This document shows positions 17,899-24,926 of a stretch of DNA of 64,000 nucleotides, one piece after another. A model generated the notes under the pieces. It was given only the letters and a program-made list of their open reading frames with translations, was not told where the DNA came from and searched no databases. Numbering within the stretch: position 1 is the stretch's first letter; the number at the start of each line of letters is the position of its first letter. Both the position numbers and the translations under genes were made by a program. The stretch comes from Microbacterium pseudoresistens (lineage in GTDB: Bacteria; Actinomycetota; Actinomycetes; Actinomycetales; Microbacteriaceae): the NCBI RefSeq assembly GCF_013409745.1, contig NZ_JACCBH010000001.1:2232001-2296000 (forward strand). Direction: 5' to 3'.

Positions 17899-18588
17899 GT
17901 GGCGGTGCCGATCGAGCTCGTCATCTTCGACTGCGACGGCGTGCTCGTCGACAGCGAGCGACTGGGCGTCCGCATCGACCAGCAGCTGCTGGCGGATCTC
18001 GGCTGGTCGCTCACCGAGACCGAGATCGTGCACCGCTTCGTCGGACGCTCCGCGGCGCATTTCCGCGCCGAGATCGAGAGTCATCTCGGCCGGACGCTGC
18101 CCGACGACTGGGAAGAGCCGTACCTCCCGCTGTACGCGGAAGCGTTCGAACGCGAACTGGAGGCCGTTCCGGGCGTGATCTCCGCGCTGGATGCGATCTC
18201 CGGCCCGACATGCGTCGCCTCCAGCGGCCCGCACTCGAAGATCCGGCACACGCTCGGCCTCACCGGACTCCTGCCGAGGTTCGAAGGACGCATCTTCAGC
18301 GCCACGGAGGTCGCCCACGGAAAACCCGCCCCCGATCTGTTCCTGCATGCGGCGGAGCGGATGGGGGTGCCCCCGGAGCGGTGCGCGGTGGTCGAAGACA
18401 GCCGGTTCGGGGTCGCCGCGGCGAGGGCCGCGGGAATGCGCGCGTTCGGCTACTCCGGCGGACTCACGCCACCGGACTGGCTCGAAGGCGACGACACCGT
18501 CGTCTTCGACGACATGGCGCTGCTGCCCGGACTGCTGGAAGCGGCGGGATCGGGCACGGACGCCCTGGGCAGCTCAGGGTCCTTCTGA
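17899..18588 (+). CDS. HAD-family hydrolase, phosphoglycolate phosphatase/beta-phosphoglucomutase-like
   Basis: The 229-residue protein has motif I DCDGVLVDSE (nucleophile D12 and acid D14), motif II VASSGP, motif III lysine in HGKPAPDLFL, and motif IV EDSRFGVAAARAAGM, the full set for subfamily I HAD phosphatases. The cap domain falls between motifs I and II. It starts with GTG 17899, 3 nt after dapF. The substrate is likely a sugar phosphate or phosphoglycolate, but this cannot be resolved from sequence. It ends only 5 nt before the convergent methyltransferase stop, leaving no space for a conventional terminator. Confidence 0.88.
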   Translation: MAVPIELVIFDCDGVLVDSERLGVRIDQQLLADLGWSLTETEIVHRFVGRSAAHFRAEIESHLGRTLPDDWEEPYLPLYAEAFERELEAVPGVISALDAISGPTCVASSGPHSKIRHTLGLTGLLPRFEGRIFSATEVAHGKPAPDLFLHAAERMGVPPERCAVVEDSRFGVAAARAAGMRAFGYSGGLTPPDWLEGDDTVVFDDMALLPGLLEAAGSGTDALGSSGSF

Positions 18589-18593
18589 TCGTC

Positions 18594-19235
18594 TCAGAGC
18601 GTCGCGATGGCGTCGGTGCGCGGTGCACCGTGACGCTGCACCTTGAGCACCCGGAACCCGCGTCCGGTCGTCGCGCGGTACACGCTGTAGCCGATGTCGA
18701 AGGTGGCGGCCAGCCAGCGCTGGAGCGAGTCGGCGCCGAGATTGCGGCTGACGACGAACCAGCCGTCGCTGCGTTCGTCGAGCCGGGGAATCCATCGCTC
18801 GAGCAGGCCGTGCAACTCGTTCTTGCCCACGCGGATCGGCGGGTTGGAGCGGATCGTGCGGAAGACGACGTCGTCGGGAACAGCGTCGGGCGTGACGGCG
18901 TTGATGTTGTCGAGGCCGAGCTCCCGGGCGTTCCGGCGCACGAGGTCGAGCGCGCGCTCGTTCACGTCGACGGCCCAGATCGTCGCGTGCGGCGATTGCA
19001 GGGCGAGGGAGATCGAGATGGGCCCCCACCCGCAGCCGAGGTCGAGGAAATGGCCGCCAGGGGGAGCGGGCGGCGTGTTCGCAAGGAGCACGGCTGTTCC
19101 GGCATCCACATGGTCGGGACTGAACACGCCGCCGGCGGTGGTGAGCTCGAGCTCGCGGCCCGCGAGCACGACCCGGATCCGACGCAGATTCTCAGGACTC
19201 GCGGGGGTCGCGGTGAAGTAGTGGTCGGACCCCAT
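18594..19235 (-). CDS. class I SAM-dependent methyltransferase, RsmC-like
   Basis: The 213-residue protein resembles the catalytic half of RsmC, which methylates G1207 of 16S rRNA. HYFTATPASPEN, the SAM loop LDLGCGWGPISI, the acidic ribose-binding strand WAVDVNERALDLVRRNARELG and the motif SNPPIRVGK (the NPP[FY/I] signature of N-methyltransferases) are visible. It lacks the N-terminal half of E. coli RsmC, like other Gram-positive versions. The start at 19235 lies 6 nt after a TACGCT -10 box and is leaderless. Divergent from hflX. Confidence 0.85.
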   Translation of the reverse strand: MGSDHYFTATPASPENLRRIRVVLAGRELELTTAGGVFSPDHVDAGTAVLLANTPPAPPGGHFLDLGCGWGPISISLALQSPHATIWAVDVNERALDLVRRNARELGLDNINAVTPDAVPDDVVFRTIRSNPPIRVGKNELHGLLERWIPRLDERSDGWFVVSRNLGADSLQRWLAATFDIGYSVYRATTGRGFRVLKVQRHGAPRTDAIATL

Positions 19236-19241
19236 AGCGAG

Positions 19242-19247
19242 AGCGTA
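19242..19247 (-). promoter_or_regulatory. -10 box of the leaderless RsmC-like gene
   Basis: TACGCT on the minus strand followed by 6 nt (ctcgct) and ATG 19235. It overlaps the -35 region expected for hflX on the other strand, so the two promoters could interfere. Confidence 0.65.
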
Positions 19248-19262
19248 GCGGAGAGCCACGGA

Positions 19263-19268
19263 TAAGGT
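19263..19268 (+). promoter_or_regulatory. -10 box of hflX
   Basis: TAAGGT, with a predicted start near 19275 and a leader of about 32 nt. The leader begins with a 19-nt palindrome and ends with an AAAGG ribosome site. Confidence 0.55.
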
Positions 19269-19273
19269 TAAGG

Positions 19274-19292
19274 CGCTCTTCGTCGAAGAGCG
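19274..19292. promoter_or_regulatory. 19-nt palindrome at the start of the hflX leader
   Basis: CGCTCTTCG-T-CGAAGAGCG, perfect 9-bp arms around one base. It begins where transcription is predicted to start. As RNA it can form a 5' terminal hairpin (7-bp stem, 5-nt loop); as DNA it could be an operator. Confidence 0.6.
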
Positions 19293-19306
19293 GCAGAAAG
19301 GTGCGG

Positions 19307-20812
19307 ATGACGCAGTCCACGAAGAACGACGAGCACGACGACGCGATCGAGCGCGTGCTGAAGGCCGCTGAGCCACGTACGCAGGCGCGCATCTTCGGCG
19401 CAGCTCAGGCGCTGCAGGATGCGACGACGGCGGCCGGATCGCGCACCGACGGCGATCAGTGGGATCTGGAGGAGCGCCACGCGCTGCGCCGGGTGCCCGG
19501 TCTGTCGACGGAGCTCGAGGACGTCACCGAGGTCGAGTACCGTCAGCTCCGATTGGAGAACGTGGTGCTCGTCGGCGTGTATCCGCAGGGAGCGCAGGAT
19601 GAGGCGGAGAACTCGTTGCGAGAACTCGCCGCCCTCGCCGAGACGGCCGGAGCGGTCGTGCTCGACGGCGTGCTGCAGCGACGCCCGCATCCGGATCCGG
19701 CCACCTACGTCGGCCGGGGCAAGGCGGCCGAGCTCAAGGACATCGTCGCGGCGGTCGGCGCCGATACGGTCATCGCCGACACGGAACTCGCTCCCAGCCA
19801 GCGACGCGCGCTGGAAGACGTGGTGAAGGTGAAGGTGATCGACCGCACCACGGTGATCCTCGACATCTTCAGCCAGCACGCCAAGAGCCGCGAGGGCAAG
19901 GCGCAGGTCGAACTCGCCCAGCTCGAATACCTCCTGCCACGGCTGCGCGGATGGGGCGACTCGATGAGCCGTCAGGCCGGTGGCCAGGTGGGCGCGGGCG
20001 GCGCCGGCATGGGCTCGCGCGGCCCCGGCGAGACGAAGATCGAGCTGGATCGTCGGCGTATCCGCACGCGGATGGCCATGCTCCGCCGTCAGATCCGCGA
20101 CTTCGCCCCTGCCCGCGAGGCCAAGCGCGCCGAGCGCAAGCGCAACACGATCCCGTCCGTGGCCATCGCCGGTTACACGAATGCCGGAAAGTCGAGCCTG
20201 CTCAATGCGCTCACCAGCGCGGGAGTGCTGGTCGAGAACGCCCTGTTCGCGACGCTGGATGCGACCGTGCGGCGCTCGGAGACCACCGACGGCCGTGTCT
20301 ATACGCTCACCGACACGGTGGGATTCGTGCGCAACCTGCCGCACCAGCTCGTCGAGGCGTTCCGTTCGACTCTGGAGGAGGTCGGCGACGCTGACGTCGT
20401 CGTGCACGTCGTGGACGGTTCGCATCCGGATCCGGCGAGTCAGTTGCAGACCGTGCGCGACGTGATGGGCGATGTGGGCGTGCGCGGTGTTCCCGAGATC
20501 GTCGTGTTCAACAAGGCCGATCTCGTGAGCGACGACGAGCGACTCGTCCTGCGCGGCCTCGTCCCCGGCGCGCACTTCGCCTCGTCGCGGACCGGGGAGG
20601 GCATCGACGAGCTCCGCGAGGCGATCGCCGAGGCATTGCCCCAGCCGGCCGTGGAGATCACGGCGCTCGTGCCCTACGACCGCGGCGATCTGGTCGCCGC
20701 GGTGCACGAGACGGGGATGCTGCTCTCAAGCGAGCACCGCGAGACCGGCACGCTCGTGCATGCGCGCGTCTCGGAGCGCCTCGGCGCCGAACTCGCGCCC
20801 TTCGTGGTCTGA
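19307..20812 (+). CDS. hflX: ribosome-associated GTPase HflX
   Basis: GTPase that splits stalled or hibernating 70S/100S ribosomes, often under heat or antibiotic stress. The protein has 501 residues. An N-terminal HflX domain (LVGVYPQGAQDEAENSLRELAALAETAG) is followed by a glycine-rich linker (GAGGAGMGSRGPGE) and a G domain with G1 GYTNAGKSS (289-297), G3 DTVGF and G4 NKAD. The start is placed at ATG 19307, with AAAGG 7 nt upstream; GTG 19301 is less likely. The C-terminal LVPYDRGDLVAAVHE domain is present. The 5' leader holds an unusual palindrome. Confidence 0.95.
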   Translation: MTQSTKNDEHDDAIERVLKAAEPRTQARIFGAAQALQDATTAAGSRTDGDQWDLEERHALRRVPGLSTELEDVTEVEYRQLRLENVVLVGVYPQGAQDEAENSLRELAALAETAGAVVLDGVLQRRPHPDPATYVGRGKAAELKDIVAAVGADTVIADTELAPSQRRALEDVVKVKVIDRTTVILDIFSQHAKSREGKAQVELAQLEYLLPRLRGWGDSMSRQAGGQVGAGGAGMGSRGPGETKIELDRRRIRTRMAMLRRQIRDFAPAREAKRAERKRNTIPSVAIAGYTNAGKSSLLNALTSAGVLVENALFATLDATVRRSETTDGRVYTLTDTVGFVRNLPHQLVEAFRSTLEEVGDADVVVHVVDGSHPDPASQLQTVRDVMGDVGVRGVPEIVVFNKADLVSDDERLVLRGLVPGAHFASSRTGEGIDELREAIAEALPQPAVEITALVPYDRGDLVAAVHETGMLLSSEHRETGTLVHARVSERLGAELAPFVV

Positions 20813-20831
20813 GCCGATCGGCGCGGGAGGC

Positions 20832-21494
20832 TCAGCTCGCGCGAAATCGCGCTTCGACCGTGGCCGACACGGTGATGTCGTCGGGGTGGAACTCCATCTC
20901 GGGTGCTGAGGCGACGAAGGCGCCGGTGCGCATCGCGCGCATCCCGCCCGTGGGAGCCGGGGCAGGGGATGAGCTGATCATTCCCACATCGGCGATCTCG
21001 ACCGGCTGCACCTCGTCCAGTCCCAGCGCCTCGGCGTAGGCGGTGGCCCGTGCGACGGCGGTGTTCACGGTCCGGGCGGCGACGTCGGCTTCGGTGCTGC
21101 GGCGGGTCTCGGGCGTCAGTTCCCATGAGGTGTTCCCGATCGTGATGCCGTCCCAGCCCGAGATCTCGGTCGCCCACAGCGACATCGCGGAGAGATCGGA
21201 GAACGTGGCGGTGGCGTCGATCGTCGCGTGGAACACGGGCGCCAGTCGCTTGCCCTCGTTGTTCCACGGACGTTCAGCACGCACCGCAAGGCGCTTGCTC
21301 GTCCACTCCTCGACCGCGCCCGACTCCTGATGCGCGGTCAGTCCGTCCCGCAACGGTGCCGCGGCGCTCAGTGCTTGAGCCACGACCTGCTCCCGATCGG
21401 GGCCGTCGAAGCCGACCGTGAGGTGAACGGTCGCCCTCTCGGGTGCGATCCGAACCTCGTGCTCGCCTCGGACCGTGATGATGACCTCGCTCAT
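20832..21494 (-). CDS. SIMPL domain (DUF541) protein
   Basis: The 220-residue protein has the DUF541/SIMPL pattern: an N-terminal strand VRGEHEVRIAPERATVHLTVGF and a C-terminal DDITVSATVEARF. Unlike many family members (for example the periplasmic YggE type), no signal peptide or membrane segment is visible, so it is predicted to be cytoplasmic. Family function is poorly defined; YggE has been linked to oxidative stress. Leaderless start at 21494 with TAGAGT 7 nt upstream. Convergent with hflX. Confidence 0.85.
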   Translation of the reverse strand: MSEVIITVRGEHEVRIAPERATVHLTVGFDGPDREQVVAQALSAAAPLRDGLTAHQESGAVEEWTSKRLAVRAERPWNNEGKRLAPVFHATIDATATFSDLSAMSLWATEISGWDGITIGNTSWELTPETRRSTEADVAARTVNTAVARATAYAEALGLDEVQPVEIADVGMISSSPAPAPTGGMRAMRTGAFVASAPEMEFHPDDITVSATVEARFRAS

Positions 21495-21501
21495 GCGGCC
21501 G

Positions 21502-21507
21502 ACTCTA
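21502..21507 (-). promoter_or_regulatory. -10 box of the leaderless SIMPL gene
   Basis: TAGAGT on the minus strand followed by 7 nt and ATG 21494. Confidence 0.6.
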
Positions 21508-21551
21508 CGCCACGGCTCAGACGTGCGGTGCGATCCTGGAATGGCGGGCGC

Positions 21552-21598
21552 AGCGGATGCGTTGTATCCTGTGATGCTCGGGTGCTTCGGCATCCGCT
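21552..21598 (+). promoter_or_regulatory. ssrA promoter region flanked by an inverted repeat
   Basis: A -10 candidate TATCCT (21565-21570) lies between AGCGGATGC (21552-21560) and GCATCCGCT (21590-21598), a perfect 9-bp inverted repeat with a 29-nt spacer. The predicted start is about 66 nt before the mature tmRNA end, so the 5' precursor is likely trimmed. The right arm would be within the precursor RNA. Confidence 0.4.
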
Positions 21599-21642
21599 GA
21601 CAACTCCACAGAGCGACAACGGCTCCTTCGAGAGAAGGGCAC

Positions 21643-22012
21643 GGGGCTGATCGGTTTCGACAGCGCCTGTGAATCCACGAGAAGCGGGCCGAGGATGCAG
21701 GGTTATCTCGTGAACGCCCCCTGCAAAACAATAGTTGCCAATGCAAAGCGCAACGACTTCGCCCTCGCTGCATAAGCGAGCCCGATAGTCCGTCAGACCG
21801 TATGTGATTCCGGTACGGATCCTGGCGTCATCTAGGAATCTTGCTGCGTGACGGCGTCTGGACGTCACGCGGGACTCTTCCCAGGCTGGGCTTGTCGACT
21901 TAGGTGTCTGTGACAAAGGTCGGAGCCGAGCAGAACGTCTGCACAGACTGCGCCCGGAGAAGGCGTGGAGACTCAGCGTTGGACGGGGGTTCGATTCCCC
22001 CCAGCTCCACCA
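21643..22012 (+). ncRNA. ssrA: transfer-messenger RNA
   Basis: Rescues stalled ribosomes by acting first as tRNA-Ala and then as an mRNA that adds a degradation tag. The 5' end GGGGCTG pairs with CAGCTCC (22002-22008), giving a 7-bp acceptor stem including one G-U; the 3' end ACCA is encoded. GGTTTCGAC near the 5' end and GGTTCGATTCC in the T-arm are diagnostic. The tag frame runs from GCC 21737 to TAA 21773-21775 and encodes ANAKRNDFALAA, a typical actinobacterial tag ending in the ALAA recognised by ClpXP. The length, about 370 nt, is normal. A strong terminator follows. Confidence 0.96.
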
Positions 22013-22034
22013 AGCCGTTGTCACTGTCGGGTTG

Positions 22035-22080
22035 AGGCCCCGTGATCCTGCGCGAGCAGGCTCACGGGGCCTTTCTCTTT
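22035..22080 (+). terminator. rho-independent terminator of ssrA
   Basis: AGGCCCCGTGA (22035-22045) pairs with TCACGGGGCCT (22062-22072), an 11-bp stem with an additional CCTG/CAGG inner pairing, followed by TTTCTCTTT. This is one of the few hairpins in the window with a T-rich tail. Confidence 0.85.
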
Positions 22081-22135
22081 GCGTAGGCGCGGGACTTCGG
22101 AACCGCGTGCGCGAGCCGTCGGCCGTGCGAACGAC

Positions 22136-22175
22136 GAAGCCCGCGATCTCATGTCTCCACAGGATCGCGGGCTTC
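22136..22175 (-). terminator. terminator hairpin of tRNA-Lys
   Basis: GAAGCCCGCGATC / GATCGCGGGCTTC, a perfect 13-bp stem with a 14-nt loop, starting 9 nt past the tRNA 3' end on the minus strand. No strong T-run follows, as is common in high-GC actinobacteria. Confidence 0.7.
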
Positions 22176-22183
22176 GCAGGCGG

Positions 22184-22256
22184 TGCGCCCCCAGGGACTT
22201 GAACCCTGAACCCATTGATTAAGAGTCAATTGCTCTGCCGATTGAGCTAGAGGCGC
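22184..22256 (-). tRNA. tRNA-Lys (anticodon CTT)
   Basis: On the minus strand a 73-nt cloverleaf is formed. The acceptor GCGCCTC pairs with GGGGCGC (one G-U), the D-arm is AGCTCAATCGGCAGAGC, the anticodon stem ATTGA/TCAAT encloses CTCTTAA with anticodon CTT, and the T-arm is CAGGGTTCAAGTCCCTG. The discriminator base is A. The genome continues CCG rather than CCA, so the terminal A of CCA must be added enzymatically. The gene is convergent with ssrA, with back-to-back terminators between them. Confidence 0.96.
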
Positions 22257-22338
22257 ATGGTCGGATCATCTCCGACCGAAGAACAACATTAGCAGGCGAT
22301 TCATATCAGGCGAAATCGAGGCGGGACCGGTCCGCAAG

Positions 22339-22344
22339 TACGCT
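22339..22344 (+). promoter_or_regulatory. -10 box of the leaderless hisN-like gene
   Basis: TACGCT followed by 6 nt (ggaggc) and GTG 22351. The GGAGG directly abuts the start codon, so it cannot serve as a normally spaced ribosome site. Confidence 0.6.
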
Positions 22345-22350
22345 GGAGGC

Positions 22351-23193
22351 GTGTCCGGAACCCTCCAATCTCCCGATTTCACGGCGGATCTCGAGCTCGC
22401 CCTCCGCCTGGCGGATGCGGCCGATGCGCAGACGCTTCCCCGCTTCGAGGCGGGCGACCTGACGGTGTCGCTCAAGCCGGATCGCTCGCACGTCACCGAT
22501 GCCGATCTCGCTGCGGAGCGCTCAGTTCGCGAGCTGCTCCGCGCCGAGCGCCCCGACGACGGCATCCTCGGTGAGGAGTACGGCACAGAGGGCGACACCC
22601 ACCGGCAGTGGATCATCGATCCCATCGACGGCACCGCCAACTTCCTCCGCGGAGTGCCGCTGTGGGGCACCATGATCTCGCTCGCGATCGACGGCGTCGC
22701 GCGCGTCGGCGTGGTGAGCATGCCCGCACTCGGCCGCCGCTGGTGGGCGGCGCCGGGGCTCGGCGCGTGGACGAGCGACGCCCGCGCGTCCCGCCCCATC
22801 CGGGTGTCATCGGTCGACACCCTCGACGAGGCGAGCGTCAGCTTCCAGAGCATCGCCCAATGGGACGACGCCGGACACCTCGACGCTCTCGTGGCGCTGA
22901 GCCGACGCGTCTGGCGCGACCGCGCCTACGGCGACGTGTACGCGTACATGCTGCTCGCCGAGGGCCGGATCGACATGGTGGCAGAGTTCGACGTCAAGGA
23001 ATACGACATCGCCGCCGCCTTCGCGATCGTCGCCGAGGCGGGCGGGCGCACGACGGCGTTCGACGGCGCCGCGACCCTCGACTCCCGCTCGGCGCTCGCG
23101 ACCAACGGCGTGATCCACGATGCGTTCCTCGCGTTCTTCGACGGCCGCGCCGATGCCTCTGCCGGTGACGCGGCAGCAGGGCGCGACGGGTGA
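22351..23193 (+). CDS. hisN: inositol monophosphatase-family phosphatase, probable histidinol-phosphatase HisN
   Basis: The protein has 280 residues. Metal-binding motifs of the IMPase family are present: GEE (74-76), DPIDGT (90-95) and, near the C-terminus, EYDIAAAFAIVAEAGG, where most members have W-D-x-A-A; the tryptophan is a tyrosine here. Actinobacterial HisN proteins (histidine biosynthesis, dephosphorylating L-histidinol phosphate) share the segment around RGVPLWGTMISL and the closing SALATNGVIHDAF. Other possible roles are inositol phosphate or FBP hydrolysis. The start is GTG, leaderless. The lipoprotein gene begins within the stop (GTGA). Confidence 0.8.
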   Translation: MSGTLQSPDFTADLELALRLADAADAQTLPRFEAGDLTVSLKPDRSHVTDADLAAERSVRELLRAERPDDGILGEEYGTEGDTHRQWIIDPIDGTANFLRGVPLWGTMISLAIDGVARVGVVSMPALGRRWWAAPGLGAWTSDARASRPIRVSSVDTLDEASVSFQSIAQWDDAGHLDALVALSRRVWRDRAYGDVYAYMLLAEGRIDMVAEFDVKEYDIAAAFAIVAEAGGRTTAFDGAATLDSRSALATNGVIHDAFLAFFDGRADASAGDAAAGRDG

Positions 23194-23768
23194 GGAAGCG
23201 CACGACGGGGCGCCGCGTCTCCGCGCTCATCCTCGCCGCGGCCGTCGTCGGGATCGCCACCGCGTGCGCATCCGTCTCAGACGATGCGGCCCAGCCCGGC
23301 CCCCCGGAGTCCACGCCCTCGAGCACCCCCGCAGACGCGGGCACGCCATCACCGGCCGGCGACGCCTCGGCCATGCCGACCTGCGACACGCTCATCGGTG
23401 CGTCCACCGTCGCCGTATTGACGAATCAGGGATGGACCGCCCGGCAAAGCGATTTCGCCTTCGGCCCCGATATCGTGCCCGGCGGACTGCAATGCCTGTG
23501 GGCCGATGCCAGCACCGCGTCCGATAACGGCCTGCTGTACGGATGGGCGCCGCTGTCGGCAGAAGACGCGGCGAGCGCTCAGGAGACACTCCTCTCCCAA
23601 GGCTGGGTGAAGGAAGACGCCGCGTCGGGTGTGTACATCACAGCCGATCCGCAGTTCGCCATGGGCAAGGACGACGACGGCTACGGGATGACGTATCTGT
23701 TCGGCGACGGGTGGGTGACAGTCTCGGACACGAAGCAGGGCTTGCTTCTCATCGACCGCCCCGAGTGA
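23190..23768 (+). CDS. putative lipoprotein of unknown function
   Basis: The 192-residue protein starts MRKRTTGRRV, then a hydrophobic stretch ending IATAC, a lipoprotein signal-like sequence with C26 as likely lipidated cysteine (the -3 residue is Ala, slightly off consensus). A Pro/Ser/Thr-rich spacer to about residue 58 suits passage through the cell wall. The globular part begins at MPTCDTLIG, with a second cysteine in GGLQCLWAD. The pairing PTCDTLI...LQCLW recurs in other actinobacterial exported proteins, but I do not know its function. GTG start overlapping the hisN stop by 4 bp. Confidence 0.75.
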   Translation: MRKRTTGRRVSALILAAAVVGIATACASVSDDAAQPGPPESTPSSTPADAGTPSPAGDASAMPTCDTLIGASTVAVLTNQGWTARQSDFAFGPDIVPGGLQCLWADASTASDNGLLYGWAPLSAEDAASAQETLLSQGWVKEDAASGVYITADPQFAMGKDDDGYGMTYLFGDGWVTVSDTKQGLLLIDRPE

Positions 23769-23809
23769 GGTGACGTCGGCGCACCCGCACGCGCTCGGCG
23801 GGCGATTGC

Positions 23810-23815
23810 TACACT
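23810..23815 (+). promoter_or_regulatory. -10 box ahead of the membrane-anchored protein gene
   Basis: TACACT, with a predicted start near 23822 and a leader of about 50 nt ending in GACGGGGGTCG before the start codons. Confidence 0.4.
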
Positions 23816-23876
23816 CGCGCACATCCCCGGAGTCGTGCTGAGCGGGGATGACCGGAGCAGACGGGGGTCGATGAGG

Positions 23877-24830
23877 ATGGATGACGCGCACTCGGCAGGC
23901 GGACACGACTTCGATGCGAACGCTTCGTCTGAACCTCCCGAGGTCGCGCCACCCCAGACGGCTCCCGGGTCCTCACCAGATGGCTCCGCATCGCCGGCCG
24001 CGGAGCCCGAGTCGCCGGCGCCTGCGACCCCGTCGTCCCCGCGGGGCGGACTGCTGATGGGCCTGGCGATCGCGTGCGGCGTGCTCCTCGTCACGACGAT
24101 CGGGCTCGGCGTCACCGCCGTGTCGCTCGCAGTCGGCAACCCCGCGTCGACAGGGGGCACCGCCACACCCACGCCCACCGCATCGGACGGCTCCTCCGGC
24201 ACGAACGGCAGGGCCGGCATCGTGCACGACATCCCGATCTCCGTGCACTCGGACCTCGAGTTCGGGCCATTCGCCATGACGGAGCCGGACGAGGACGCCT
24301 ACACGCTGCTGTACGCGGTCATCACCAACCCCGACTCCACCCGCGCGGCAGAGATCTACTTCGACATCACCGCCTACGATGCCGAGGGCCGCATCATCGA
24401 CCGGACCCCGACGAGCGCCTACCTGCTGCCTGACCAGCAGTCGGTCTTCGAGGGCATCCTTCCCCCGGACCTGTCGGATGTGGTGGAGTTCAGAGTGGAG
24501 CAGACGATCGGCGAGTTCGAGCCGCCGATCATGACGGGCGAGATCACGCTCGACGCGCTGAAGGGCTCGAAGGAGGGTCTCGTCGAGGGCACGTTCACCT
24601 CGAGCCTCGACGCGGTTCCCGAGTATCCCTCGCTCTACATCGTCGGCCACATCGACGGTGAGATCTTCGCGGTGTGCGACGCGATGCCCGATATCCCCGC
24701 GGGTGGATCGTTCACGTCGAGGTGCGGGTTGGTACCGGCCGCCAACGGGGAGCAGCTCGTGGCGCCCGACGACATGCTCCCCGACGACGCCGAGTTCGCC
24801 GCCTTCCTCGCCCTCGACATTCCGTACTGA
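23877..24830 (+). CDS. membrane-anchored extracytoplasmic protein of unknown function
   Basis: The protein has 317 residues. The first 55 or so are Pro/Ala/Ser-rich and acidic (cytoplasmic tail), followed by one transmembrane segment at about 57-84 (LLMGLAIACGVLLVTTIGLGV...). The Thr/Ser/Gly linker then leads to a beta-rich extracellular domain of some 210 residues with two cysteines near the end (AVCDAMP, TSRCGL) that could form a disulfide. The segment YTLLYAVITNPDSTRAAEIYFDITAYDAEGRIID resembles FxLYD-type beta-sandwich domains. The start at 23877 is chosen for spacing from the GGGGG ribosome site; ATG 23871 is possible. Confidence 0.7.
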   Translation: MDDAHSAGGHDFDANASSEPPEVAPPQTAPGSSPDGSASPAAEPESPAPATPSSPRGGLLMGLAIACGVLLVTTIGLGVTAVSLAVGNPASTGGTATPTPTASDGSSGTNGRAGIVHDIPISVHSDLEFGPFAMTEPDEDAYTLLYAVITNPDSTRAAEIYFDITAYDAEGRIIDRTPTSAYLLPDQQSVFEGILPPDLSDVVEFRVEQTIGEFEPPIMTGEITLDALKGSKEGLVEGTFTSSLDAVPEYPSLYIVGHIDGEIFAVCDAMPDIPAGGSFTSRCGLVPAANGEQLVAPDDMLPDDAEFAAFLALDIPY

Positions 24831-24914
24831 GCTCTTCGCGCACCTGCGATCGTCAGGTCGACGCCGCGTCAGCGGACGCGTCTGAGAAGGAGCACGTCTG
24901 CGACCCTGCGCCGT

Positions 24915-24920
24915 TAGCCT
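24915..24920 (+). promoter_or_regulatory. -10 box of the leaderless patatin-like gene
   Basis: TAGCCT followed by 6 nt (ggcggg) and ATG 24927. Confidence 0.6.
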
Positions 24921-24926
24921 GGCGGG

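Noticed and set aside
24862..24877. CGCGTC-AGCG-GACGCG as a terminator after the membrane-anchored protein gene
   Set aside because: Only 6-bp arms, no T-run, and GC-rich short palindromes occur frequently by chance in this DNA.
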